Source: GCA-2709075 sp964492555 (GTDB lineage: Bacteria > Pseudomonadota > Alphaproteobacteria > MPNO01 > UBA2964). From it: 64,000 bases of DNA. The translations under genes were made by a program, and so were the position numbers. The notes beneath the pieces were generated by a model. The model made no database searches, was not told the DNA's origin, and worked only from the letters and a program-made list of their open reading frames with translations. This document shows positions 35,360 through 43,890 of the stretch, one piece after another (the first letter of the stretch is position 1; every line of letters begins with the position of its first letter). The DNA lies in the NCBI GenBank assembly GCA_964492555.1, contig CAZBKQ010000004.1, positions 1 to 64,000 of the forward strand. Reading direction: 5' to 3'.

Positions 35360-36442
35360 ATTTCAACCGGCAAGAAAGACATAAGCGCCAGCAGCTACAA
35401 GGCGGCCGGTGTCGATATAGACGCGGCGGCCGGCCTTGTCGAGGACATCAAAACGCATGTGCGCTCAACAAACCGGGCAGGCGCCGATACGGAGATTGGC
35501 GGTTTCGGCGGGCTGTTCGACCTTGCCGCCGCCGGCTTCAACGATCCGGTCCTAGTCGCGGCGACGGATGGAGTCGGTACAAAACTGAAGATCGCGCTTG
35601 AAACCGGACGGCACGACACGGTCGGGATCGACCTCGTTGCGATGTGCGTCAATGATCTGGTCGTGCAGGGCGCCGAACCGCTGTTTTTTCTCGATTATTT
35701 CGCGACCGGCAAGCTGGACCCCGCCGCCGCGGAAGAGGTCGTCGCGGGCATCGCCGCCGGTTGCCGAGATGCCGGTTGCGCCCTGATCGGTGGCGAAACC
35801 GCCGAAATGCCCGGCATGTACGCGCCGGGCGACTATGATCTGGCGGGTTTTTCGGTCGGTGCGGCGGAACGGGGGGCGATCCTGACCGGGGCCGGCATCT
35901 CGGCCGGAGACGTGGTTCTGGGAATGGCATCGAGCGGCGTTCATTCCAACGGCTTTTCCCTGGTCCGAAAAATTATCGCCGATCAGGGGTTGTCTCTTGC
36001 GGAGAATTCTCCTTTCGGTGCCGGAACGCTGGGAGAAGCGCTTCTCGAACCCACCCGGATTTATGTCCGCTCCTGTCTCTCCCTCCACCGCGCCGGACTG
36101 GCCAAGGGGTTTGCCCATATCACCGGCGGCGGGCTTTACGAGAATATCCCGCGCATACTTCCCGATGGACTGGGCGTTTCGCTGGACGCCACCCATTGGA
36201 AAGCGCCGCCGGTCTTCGGCTGGCTGGCCGATGCCGGCGATGTACCGGCTTACGATATGGGGCTGACCTTCAATTGCGGCATCGGCATGATCACGGTGGC
36301 CGCGCCGGAAAATCGCGAGGCGGCAATAGAGTTGCTGTCACGCGATGGTGAGACTGTCTCCGTGATCGGCGAGGTCACAGAGTCCCCTGACGGTGCGGAC
36401 CGGGTGCGTATTGCGAACCTGGACGAGCTATGGAACGGCTGA
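35360..36442 (+). CDS. purM: Phosphoribosylformylglycinamidine cyclo-ligase; probable ATT start
   Basis: PurM closes the imidazole ring in purine synthesis. Conserved segments are clear: YKAAGVDIDAAAGLVEDIK, TEIGGFGGLFDLAA, TDGVGTKLKIAL and GGETAEMPGMYAPGDYD. The reading frame is homologous from about SSYKAAGVDID onward, but no ATG, GTG or TTG occurs in frame between the divergent gene and residue 34. The GTG at 35459 would delete the conserved N-terminus. The ATT at 35360 lies nine bases after AGGAG and is followed by TCAACCGGC, so MSTGKK is the best start. Either a rare AUU start or a base error (ATG to ATT) explains this. purN overlaps the end by 13 bases. Confidence 0.9.
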   Translation: MSTGKKDISASSYKAAGVDIDAAAGLVEDIKTHVRSTNRAGADTEIGGFGGLFDLAAAGFNDPVLVAATDGVGTKLKIALETGRHDTVGIDLVAMCVNDLVVQGAEPLFFLDYFATGKLDPAAAEEVVAGIAAGCRDAGCALIGGETAEMPGMYAPGDYDLAGFSVGAAERGAILTGAGISAGDVVLGMASSGVHSNGFSLVRKIIADQGLSLAENSPFGAGTLGEALLEPTRIYVRSCLSLHRAGLAKGFAHITGGGLYENIPRILPDGLGVSLDATHWKAPPVFGWLADAGDVPAYDMGLTFNCGIGMITVAAPENREAAIELLSRDGETVSVIGEVTESPDGADRVRIANLDELWNG

Positions 36443-37086
36443 AGACGGCAATCCTGATCTCGGGCCGCGGCACGAACATGCAGGCCCTGATTGAGGAATG
36501 CGCCGCGCCGGACGCGCCGGCAGAAATCGTTTTCGTGTTGTCCAATGTCCCGGGCGCACCGGGGCTTGAACGGGCCAAAGACGCGGGCCTGACCACCGGG
36601 GTGCTCGATCATCGCGAATTCGGCGACCGGGAATCTTTTGAAGACGCGCTTTCGGCCACGCTGGAAGGTCATGGTGTCGAATTTATATGCCTGGCCGGGT
36701 TTATGCGGCTTTTGACAAACCGGTTTGTCGATCACTGGCGCGACCGGCTGATCAACATCCACCCCTCGCTCCTGCCCGCCTATCCGGGGCTCGACACCCA
36801 CGAGAGGGCCATCGCGGACGGCATCAAATTCGTCGGCTGCACCGTTCATTTCGTGCGCGTTGAAATGGATGCAGGTCCGATCATCATCCAATCGGCGGTG
36901 CCGGTCCTTCCGGACGATACACCGGAGACCCTGGCCGCCCGCGTTCTCGCCGAAGAACACAAATGTTTTCCCTTTGCGCTGCGCCAGGCGGCGATGGGCA
37001 ATATTCGCATTGTAAACGAAAAGGTTATCGTTGACGGCGCGGAACCGCCGCCCGGGGCGGTCGCCAACCCCGACACCCGGCACTGA
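36430..37086 (+). CDS. purN: Phosphoribosylglycinamide formyltransferase
   Basis: The 218-aa PurN formylates GAR using 10-formyl-tetrahydrofolate. It starts MERLKTAILISGRGTNMQAL; the catalytic Asn-His-Asp set is visible in LINIHPSLLPAYPGLDTHER and HFVRVEMDAGPIIIQ. The start lies within the last codons of purM, so translation is coupled. Length and motifs are normal. Confidence 0.96.
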   Translation: MERLKTAILISGRGTNMQALIEECAAPDAPAEIVFVLSNVPGAPGLERAKDAGLTTGVLDHREFGDRESFEDALSATLEGHGVEFICLAGFMRLLTNRFVDHWRDRLINIHPSLLPAYPGLDTHERAIADGIKFVGCTVHFVRVEMDAGPIIIQSAVPVLPDDTPETLAARVLAEEHKCFPFALRQAAMGNIRIVNEKVIVDGAEPPPGAVANPDTRH

Positions 37087-37171
37087 GCCGCCGCACAGGG
37101 GTTGACGGGCGTACGGACGGCTAGGTAGAAAAAATTGCCTGTCTGGGGCAAATCACGTTAAGGAAAACGTT

Positions 37172-37300
37172 ATGGCATATACCAACGAAGACATCGCGAA
37201 AAAGGCGAAAGACGGCTTCAAGGGCTTCTGTCAGGTAAGCACCTACAGCACGGTTGCCGTTATTGTCGCGCTGCTGCTGATGGCGGCGTTCCTGATTTAG
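37172..37300 (+). CDS. aa3-type cytochrome c oxidase subunit IV-like microprotein, 42 aa
   Basis: The short product reads MAYTNEDIAKKAKDGFKGFC followed by QVSTYSTVAVIVALLLMAAF and LI. It has a soluble amphipathic N-terminus and one C-terminal membrane helix, the layout of the bacterial aa3 oxidase subunit IV family (COX4_pro_2), which in alphaproteobacteria is about 40-50 residues. GFKGF matches the conserved F-x-G-F just before the helix. A ribosome site AAGGAAAA precedes the ATG. No oxidase genes are adjacent, which is usual for this subunit. It faces ndk. Confidence 0.78.
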   Translation: MAYTNEDIAKKAKDGFKGFCQVSTYSTVAVIVALLLMAAFLI

Positions 37301-37340
37301 GGAACAACCGCCTTTTCTCAGGGTTCGGGCTGCGGCGCCC

Positions 37341-37763
37341 TTATCCGACGATTTCAGTCTGAGAAAAGAAAAAGGCGATCTCGATCGCGGCGTTTTCCAG
37401 TGAATCGGAGCCATGAACGGAATTGGCTTCGATCGATTCGGCGAAGCTGGCGCGGATCGTGCCTTCGTCGGCGTTGGCGGGGTTCGTCGCCCCCATGATC
37501 TCTCGGTTACGCGCGACGGCATTTTCACCTTCCAGAACCTGGGCCACGACCGGTCCTGAAATCATGAAATCGCATAAATCGTTGAAGAACGCCCGTTCCG
37601 CGTGGACCGCATAAAACTGTTCCGCCTGCGCCCGCGTAAGCTGCAACCGCCGCTGAGCGATAATCCTCAGACCAGCCTCCTCAAACTTCGCATTGATCTG
37701 CCCGGTGAGATTCCGCCGGGTCGCGTCGGGTTTGATGATGGAGAGTGTGCGCTCAATAGCCAT
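37341..37763 (-). CDS. ndk: Nucleoside diphosphate kinase
   Basis: The 140-aa enzyme transfers phosphate from ATP to nucleoside diphosphates. It starts MAIERTLSIIKPDATRRNLT, and the active-site His is in EANSVHGSDS, preceded by GATNPANADEGTIRASFAES. Full length with all motifs. It lies alone between the oxidase microgene and the interrupted DUF2189 gene. Confidence 0.97.
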   Translation of the reverse strand: MAIERTLSIIKPDATRRNLTGQINAKFEEAGLRIIAQRRLQLTRAQAEQFYAVHAERAFFNDLCDFMISGPVVAQVLEGENAVARNREIMGATNPANADEGTIRASFAESIEANSVHGSDSLENAAIEIAFFFSQTEIVG

Positions 37764-38008
37764 GACGTCCGAAATTCCTGTGATTTTTTGCTAACGGCGC
37801 GGCTTATAGCCGGTTGACGGGGCTTCGGCAACAGGGTTCTTCGGCGAGAGCACGACCATATTATTTTTTCGGCACCGGGCCGGGCCGAACGACGGACAGC
37901 ATTTACGGCTTAGCTGATGAGTGCGGCATTCCGACACATTGCCGCCCCCGGGAAATTTCATCGAAAATAAAAAGAAAAAACCCTGATACGGCACTAAGGG
38001 AGGGAGAA

Positions 38009-38815
38009 ATGGTCGAGACTACGCAGCCAACCCGTTCGTCGGCGCCAACACCCACGCCGATGCCCGGGGTCTTGCCGGTTGCCGCCGGTGACATCATCCA
38101 TATTCTGGGCGCCGGTCTTCGCGACTTTCGCGCCGCGCCGCTTCTGGGCATTGGCGTCAGCAGCATCTATGCCGTCGGTGGATGGTTTCTTTTTTTGCTG
38201 CTGGTGAGGTTCGATCTTCCGTTTCTGGTATATCCGCTGGCAGCGGGTTTTGCCCTGATCGCACCTTTTATCGCAACCGCGTTTTATGCGATCAGCCGCA
38301 ACCTTGAACGCGGCGAATCTCCGTCCTGTGGGCGCATGAAGCAGGAGGTCTGACGCGCGTCCCGGCGCGACCTCGGTTGGATGGCACTGGTTACAGGCTT
38401 TGCCTTGTTCATATGGATGGATATCGCGGCGCTACTGACCTTTGGCTTCCTCGGGCTCAAATCATACAGCGCAAAGGAATTATTGCGCGAGATATTCACC
38501 ACCCCGACGGGTGTTCTTTTTCTGCTGATCGGCAACGCCGTCGGCGCCTTTCTGGCGCTTACCGTGTTTTCGATTTCCGTGACGTCGTTCCCAATGCTGT
38601 TCGACCGCGACGTCGATTTCGTCACCGCCATGATCACCAGTGTGAAAGTCGTTTCCACGAACCTGACGGCGATGATTTTATGGTGCTGCGTGATCGCGGC
38701 GTTAATAGGGCTATCATTGTTGTCGGGGCTCATCGGGTTGCTGGTGGTCCTTCCGGTATTGGGACACGCGTCGTGGCATCTCTACCGTAAGGCGGTTGCA
38801 CCCGCTGCGGGTTAA
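38009..38815 (+). pseudogene. DUF2189 membrane protein interrupted by in-frame UGA
   Basis: From ATG 38009 (behind GGGAGGGAG) the frame reads MVETTQPTRSSAPTPTPMPG and DIIHILGAGLRDFRAAPLLG, then stops at TGA 38351-38353. The same frame continues immediately with RASRRDLGWMALVTGFALF and ends at 38815 with PVLGHASWHLYRKAV. Together these make a 268-codon DUF2189 protein with about six membrane helices. The stop falls in the short cytoplasmic loop after the third helix, where relatives have a basic segment; TGG (Trp) to TGA is the simplest change. The codon is followed by C, the leakiest context, so some read-through is possible. No SECIS at the right distance and no redox motif argue against selenocysteine. 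Confidence 0.8.
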
Positions 38816-38867
38816 CCATAGCGGTCAGCTTTTCAGCTAGACAAGAATGCGGCGCGATTGGCGAAGA

Positions 38868-39320
38868 TCAGCCGTCCTTCTTCGTCCATCCGCCGCTTTC
38901 GGTTTGCTGCCAATAAGTCAGTTCGTGCCCCGCATCGCGATAGGCTTTCCACCTTTCGCGGGCGGCAGCGACCGCATCGGGGTCATTGCCGTTGAACATC
39001 TCCAGACAGCGCTCATATCCCTCAAAATCCACCGCCTGGGCGCCGTCGGTTACAATCAGTATCTGCGATCCGTTCGGATTTTCCTGTGAGCCGGTAAGCC
39101 ATATGGGCTGCTTCTCCGCCTGCCCCTCCCGGTTGCTTCCATGCGGCAGGAAAGATCCCTGCTCGTAGGTCCACAGGGCGGCATTGAGGCACTGCACCCG
39201 CTCTTCCGAACCGGCCCGCACCACCGCACGCTTGCCCGAAGATATGACCTTCTCAAGCAACTTCGGCAGGGCCTGCTCCAGGGAAGAGCGCGTCAAATGG
39301 TAGAAACCGATATCGGTCAT
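38868..39320 (-). CDS. holC: DNA polymerase III chi subunit
   Basis: The 150-aa protein starts MTDIGFYHLTRSSLEQALPK, followed by GKRAVVRAGSEERVQCLNAA and LWTYEQGSFLPHG, the conserved core of HolC, which links the clamp loader to SSB. The C-terminal AVAAARERWKAYRDAGHELT with YWQQTESGGWTKK is also typical. It is 15 bases downstream of pepA on the same strand, a pairing common in proteobacteria. Confidence 0.93.
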   Translation of the reverse strand: MTDIGFYHLTRSSLEQALPKLLEKVISSGKRAVVRAGSEERVQCLNAALWTYEQGSFLPHGSNREGQAEKQPIWLTGSQENPNGSQILIVTDGAQAVDFEGYERCLEMFNGNDPDAVAAARERWKAYRDAGHELTYWQQTESGGWTKKDG

Positions 39321-39335
39321 GGCCGGTTCGCCGCC

Positions 39336-40832
39336 TTACCCCTCCTCATAATGATCGGCGACGAGCCGGTCGAGCAAACGCACACCGAACCCGGTGCCGC
39401 CCCGCGGCGCGGTCGGTTTGTCGCTATTTGACCAGGTAACCCCGGCGATATCCAGATGAGCCCATTTGACGCCGTCCTTCACAAAACGCTGCAGAATTTG
39501 CGCTGCGGTAATACTGCCCGCGTCGCGTCCACCGACATTTTTCATATCGGCAATTTGTGACTTCACTTGCTTGTCGTAATCGCTGCCCAGCGGCAAACGC
39601 CAAACCGGCTCCCCCGTTTGACGGCCGCTTTCGGCCAGTTGCAGCGAGAGATCATCGTCATTGCTGAACAGACCGGCATGATGATGCCCCAGCGATATGA
39701 TGATGGCGCCAGTCAGTGTCGCCAGGTCGATCATCGTGTGCGGCTTGAATTTTTCCTGGCACCACCACATGGCATCGGCCAGCACCAGACGCCCTTCGGC
39801 ATCGGTATTGATGACCTCTATCGTCTGCCCCGACATGGTGGTGACCACATCGCCCGGCCGCTGCGCGGTTCCGGACGGCATGTTTTCCACCAGCCCGACA
39901 ACGCCGACGGCATTCACTTTCGCCTTGCGCGCGGCCAACGCATGCATCAGCCCGGCGACGACACCGGCGCCGCCCATGTCCCATTTCATGTCTTCCATGC
40001 CGCCGGCCGGCTTGATCGAAATGCCGCCCGTGTCGAAAGTTACTCCCTTGCCGACAAAAGCGATGGGACGCTTGTCCTTCGCCTGCGGCGCGCCGTCCCA
40101 GCGCATGGCGAGAATTCGGGGCGCATTGGCGCTGCCCTGCGCCACCCCGAGCAACGCGCCCATGCCCAGTTTTTTCATCTGAGTCTGATCCAGCACCTGG
40201 AGCTTGATGCCCAGTTTGGCCAGCGCGCGAGCGCGGCGGACGAAGCTTTCCGGGAAAATCACGTTGGCCGGTTCCGAAACGAGGTCCCGGGTGAAGAACA
40301 CACCGTTCGCGACTTTTTCCATCGGCGCATAGACACGTTTGGCCTTGGCCACGTCGCGCACGCCGACGGTCAAACTGCGCAGCGCGGGTTTGTCGTCCTT
40401 TTTCTCCGTTGTACGATATTTGTCGAACCGGTAACTGCGCAGCAACGCGCCATATCCGGCATTCGCGGCGATTTCCGCAGCGGATAATTTTGATCCCGGC
40501 ACCGGATCGGCGCATAGAAGCGCGGCACTGTCATTTGCGAGAAGAGCGCATGCTCCGCCACCGGCGGATTGAGCGGCGGAGGCATCGAAATCCTCTCCCT
40601 TGCCGACGCCGATAAGCAGAATGCGCGACGCCGCGACGCCGTGTGGCGCATTCAGCATCAGCGTTTGTCCCGCCCCCCCGGAAAAACGGTTATGGGCAAT
40701 TGCGCGGTTGATAGCGCCGCCGGTTGCCTTGTTCAGCTTCTCAGAGGTTGCAAGCAGGGTTTCGTCGGCGGCGACAAAGGCGGCAATCGCGCCCTTACGT
40801 TTCAGATCGGCGGCGCCAAAATTGATACGCAT
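39336..40832 (-). CDS. pepA: Leucyl aminopeptidase (M17)
   Basis: The 498-aa cytosolic metallopeptidase has the two-metal site motifs: VGKGVTFDTGGISIKPAGGM with the Lys and Asp ligands and VINTDAEGRLVLADAMWW, the M17 signature. The N-terminal domain (MRINFGAADLKRKGAIAAFV) is of usual size. It releases N-terminal residues and in some bacteria also binds DNA as a regulator. holC follows on the same strand. Confidence 0.96.
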   Translation of the reverse strand: MRINFGAADLKRKGAIAAFVAADETLLATSEKLNKATGGAINRAIAHNRFSGGAGQTLMLNAPHGVAASRILLIGVGKGEDFDASAAQSAGGGACALLANDSAALLCADPVPGSKLSAAEIAANAGYGALLRSYRFDKYRTTEKKDDKPALRSLTVGVRDVAKAKRVYAPMEKVANGVFFTRDLVSEPANVIFPESFVRRARALAKLGIKLQVLDQTQMKKLGMGALLGVAQGSANAPRILAMRWDGAPQAKDKRPIAFVGKGVTFDTGGISIKPAGGMEDMKWDMGGAGVVAGLMHALAARKAKVNAVGVVGLVENMPSGTAQRPGDVVTTMSGQTIEVINTDAEGRLVLADAMWWCQEKFKPHTMIDLATLTGAIIISLGHHHAGLFSNDDDLSLQLAESGRQTGEPVWRLPLGSDYDKQVKSQIADMKNVGGRDAGSITAAQILQRFVKDGVKWAHLDIAGVTWSNSDKPTAPRGGTGFGVRLLDRLVADHYEEG

Positions 40833-41012
40833 CGTTGGTAATTCCTTTCACTCGGCGAAAATTCTGTCGATTGGAGGATATCCGGATTTGTGCCGTTGCA
40901 AAGCGGATTTCGTCAAACGGAAGACTTGGGCCGATGCCCCTAACCGTGCTAGGAGAAACGCGATCAGGGCGCCGCGCGCGGCCACCCGAAATCATCCTGC
41001 GATTCGATATCG

Positions 41013-42875
41013 ATGTCAGAGGCTTTAATTCCCTCGCAATTTCAATTTCTCGGACTGGCGTCCGTGGCCGTCGTCCTGATGGGGTTGAATTTCGCCGGGC
41101 TGCTGGCCGGTGGCCGGAAAACCTTCGGCGAGACGAGAATTTTCCTCGGCTGGGGGGTAACGGTCTTCATCTTTACTGTCGCCAGCGTGCTCGGGCCGTT
41201 TTCCTTTCACTGGTATTTCCTGGGCGTGATGGTGTTGGCCGCGCTCGGGTTTCTGACGGGCGTCTACCGATCGCCGCAGACCCAGAAAGCCGCGACGTTA
41301 CGGATATTTATTCTTGGTCTTCCGGTGGCGTTTCTGATCGCGGCGATGGTGCCGACGCAATGGGACGACCTCACCCAATGGCTGCCGAATGCCAGATATC
41401 TGGTGGAACACAACGCCTTTCCCGGACCCGGACTGCCGGAGAGCCCCTCAAACTTCCCCGCCTACCCTTACGGCCTGCCCGTCCTTGTCTATCTGAGCAG
41501 CGTCATAGCGGGAGGTTTTACGGAAAATGCGGGGCCTATCTATAATTTGTTCTTCACCCTGCTGTTCGGTGTGGCGGTCTTCCGGATGATAAAGCACGGA
41601 TATCCAGAGGATGATTTCGATATCCGTCGCTGGGGTGTCTGTGCGATCGCCGCTCTTTTTGTCACCGCGCTCAACCCCACCTGGATCACCCGGCTGACTT
41701 TCAGCAGTTATTCCGATGTCGGCACCAGCATGGCCTTCGGGTTGACCGCCGGGCTGGCCTGGCTGTCATACAATGCGCTTGCAAGCGGCGAGGACCGGGA
41801 AGCAAACCTCTTCGCCTGGCAGGCCGGGCTTGCCGCCTGTGCCGTCGTCGGATTGCGTCAGGCCAATCTGGTTTTGATTGTCCTCCTCGCCATAAGCGTT
41901 CTTTGGCTGATGATCGTCGAGAAACAATGGCGATGGCGGATAAACGCTCTCGTGCTGGGCCGGTTGGTACTGGCCCCCGTCGCCGTTTGGCTGGCATGGC
42001 GTTGGCAGGTGGAAACACGCATTGGCGGCGGCGAATTTTCATTCCGCGCGCTGGAAGCATGGAACACCAACGATCTGGGCGCGGTCCTCTCGAAAATGTT
42101 CACCGTCGCGACCAATAAGGGCGGGTATTTCCTTCTTATGATGGGTGCCGTTTTCCTGGGAACCAGGACCCTGATCAAACGCGACAAGGCGCCTTATGCC
42201 CGGCTGTGCGTCATCGCAGCCATTCTGTTCGTCGGATACAATCTTTTTCTGCTGATTGCCTATCTGGGCGCATTCACGCGTACCGATGCGCTGCGCGCGG
42301 CTTCTTACTGGCGGTACAACTCGCATCTTGGCGGTGTTTGCCTTCTATTCATCGCGGCGTCCGCGCAAGCTATCTTCAGGATGAAATCCTGGCGCGCCGG
42401 GCCGGTATTGAAATGGGCCGGCCCGATTGCCGTTATTCTGGTTCTCGCCGCCCCGGCCCTGCTGTCAAAGAAGCTCCGTTTTGATATTCACCCGCGCTAC
42501 GCCTTCGCGCGTGACGTCGGCAAGGAACTTAAGGAAATTTTATCGCCCCGGGACAGGCTGATGCTGGTCGACCCCGCCGACGACGGTCAGTATCTGACGA
42601 TCATGAAATATATGATGTACGGATCCGCCGAAATTCCGGTAACCAGCACTTCCTGGAATGATCAGGATTCCGATCGTTTGCGGGAACTTCTGAACCTGCG
42701 GAAGATCACCCACGTCTGGACCTACGGTTCTCCCCAAAAAGTCGCGACGGCACTGAAAGTTCGGTTATCCAGCGAATCCGCAAGCCTGTTACACTATCGG
42801 GATGGGGCTTGGCGCACGATAAGGGAATGGCCGGCGCCCGAAGGGCACGAAAAGGACACCGGCAAAGGCAAGTGA
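41013..42875 (+). CDS. Polytopic membrane protein, GT-C glycosyltransferase-like
   Basis: The 620-aa protein has some twelve hydrophobic helices up to about residue 490 and then a soluble domain of about 120 residues (KELKEILSPRDRLMLVDPAD). After the third helix a loop reads VPTQWDDLTQWLPNARYLVE, with adjacent acidic residues where GT-C enzymes of the GT39 type have theirs, followed by FPAYPYGLPVLVYLSS. I infer a polyprenyl-phosphate-sugar-dependent transferase, but no family signature is unambiguous. The next gene, one base after the stop, is a DPM1-like GT2 enzyme that could supply its donor. Confidence 0.7.
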   Translation: MSEALIPSQFQFLGLASVAVVLMGLNFAGLLAGGRKTFGETRIFLGWGVTVFIFTVASVLGPFSFHWYFLGVMVLAALGFLTGVYRSPQTQKAATLRIFILGLPVAFLIAAMVPTQWDDLTQWLPNARYLVEHNAFPGPGLPESPSNFPAYPYGLPVLVYLSSVIAGGFTENAGPIYNLFFTLLFGVAVFRMIKHGYPEDDFDIRRWGVCAIAALFVTALNPTWITRLTFSSYSDVGTSMAFGLTAGLAWLSYNALASGEDREANLFAWQAGLAACAVVGLRQANLVLIVLLAISVLWLMIVEKQWRWRINALVLGRLVLAPVAVWLAWRWQVETRIGGGEFSFRALEAWNTNDLGAVLSKMFTVATNKGGYFLLMMGAVFLGTRTLIKRDKAPYARLCVIAAILFVGYNLFLLIAYLGAFTRTDALRAASYWRYNSHLGGVCLLFIAASAQAIFRMKSWRAGPVLKWAGPIAVILVLAAPALLSKKLRFDIHPRYAFARDVGKELKEILSPRDRLMLVDPADDGQYLTIMKYMMYGSAEIPVTSTSWNDQDSDRLRELLNLRKITHVWTYGSPQKVATALKVRLSSESASLLHYRDGAWRTIREWPAPEGHEKDTGKGK

Positions 42876-42876
42876 C

Positions 42877-43809
42877 ATGGACCGGAGAACAGCCGTCATC
42901 ATCCCATGCCACAACGAGGCTTTGACGATTGCAGAAGTCGTCCGCGGTTTTCGTGCCGCGCTGCCGGAGGCGGAAATTTTTGTCTACGACAATAACTCGA
43001 CCGACGGGACGGTTGAGGCTGCCACCAAGGCAGGCGCCACAGTCCGCCACGAAAGACATCAAGGCAAGGGAAACGTCGTCCGGCGCATGTTCGCCGATAT
43101 CGATGCGGATATTTTCGTCATGGTCGACGGTGATGGCACCTATGACGCGGCCGCCGCGCCGATGCTGATCGAAAGACTATGCGCGGAGAATCTCGACATG
43201 GTTGTCGGTGCGCGCCGGGACTCCTCCGAAGACGGACTCTACAGGCCCGGTCACCGCATCGGAAACCGGTTGCTGACATGGTTCGCCGCGAAAATTTTCG
43301 GCAGCCGGTTGCGGGACATGTTGTCGGGATACCGCGTTTTTTCCAGGCGTTTCGTAAAAAGTTTTCCCGCGCTCAGCAGCGGCTTCGAAACCGAGACGGA
43401 GTTGACGATCCACGCCTTGCACCTCCGCCTGCCTATTGCGGAAGTCGATACCGACTATGCGGCGCGGCCCGACGGCTCGGACAGCAAACTCAACACCTGG
43501 CGCGACGGCGTTCGAATCCTTTGGACCATCGGACTTCTTTTCAAAGAGGCGCGTCCGTTTCTGTTCTTTTCGATATTGGCCGCCCTCCTCGCCCTTGTTT
43601 CTCTTGGACTTGCCTATCCGGTCGTCAGGGATTTCATAAACACGGGTCTGGTTCCACGCTTTCCGACCGCGATCCTGGCGACGGGCGTCATGATCCTCGC
43701 CTACAGTTCCTTTATCTGCGGCGTGGTCCTCGACAGCCTCGGGCGAAGCCGTCTTGAGACCAAAAGGCTGGCCTATCTCCGCGCGGACGCCTCAGACCGG
43801 AACAGATGA
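42877..43809 (+). CDS. Family 2 glycosyltransferase, polyprenyl-phosphate sugar synthase-like
   Basis: The 310-aa protein starts MDRRTAVIIPCHNEALTIAE, the GT2 nucleotide-binding strand, and has the metal-binding D-x-D in IFVMVDGDGTYDAAAAPML. LSGYRVFSRRFVKSFPALSS and GFETETELTIHAL are typical of the DPM1/DPG-synthase branch. Two C-terminal membrane helices (residues about 225-250 and 262-290) anchor it. It probably makes a polyprenyl-phosphate sugar in the inner membrane and, from the one-base spacing, works with the upstream GT-C-like protein. The sugar is unknown. Confidence 0.88.
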   Translation: MDRRTAVIIPCHNEALTIAEVVRGFRAALPEAEIFVYDNNSTDGTVEAATKAGATVRHERHQGKGNVVRRMFADIDADIFVMVDGDGTYDAAAAPMLIERLCAENLDMVVGARRDSSEDGLYRPGHRIGNRLLTWFAAKIFGSRLRDMLSGYRVFSRRFVKSFPALSSGFETETELTIHALHLRLPIAEVDTDYAARPDGSDSKLNTWRDGVRILWTIGLLFKEARPFLFFSILAALLALVSLGLAYPVVRDFINTGLVPRFPTAILATGVMILAYSSFICGVVLDSLGRSRLETKRLAYLRADASDRNR

Positions 43810-43855
43810 CCGCGAACAGACCCGCAAATCCGTGCGCGCATTTTCCGTTAACGCT

Positions 43856-43884
43856 ATGACAGCCGCCGGCATCGGCACTATAGT
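43856..43884 (+). promoter_or_regulatory. Candidate lptF promoter, possibly giving a leaderless mRNA
   Basis: ATGACA (43856-43861), a 17-nt spacer and TATAGT (43879-43884) resemble a sigma-70 promoter. Only six bases (GACGCC) separate the -10 box from the lptF GTG at 43891, so transcription would start at or next to the start codon. No ribosome site is visible. Confidence 0.45.
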
Positions 43885-43890
43885 GACGCC

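Noticed and set aside
37102..37127. TTGACG with TAGGTA as a promoter for the oxidase subunit microgene
   Set aside because: The spacer is only 14 nt and no better -10 box exists at 16-18 nt.
38351..38380. UGA in the DUF2189 gene as a second selenocysteine
   Set aside because: No Cys-type redox motif surrounds it, the only nearby hairpin begins immediately after the UGA, and the family has a basic/Trp loop there.
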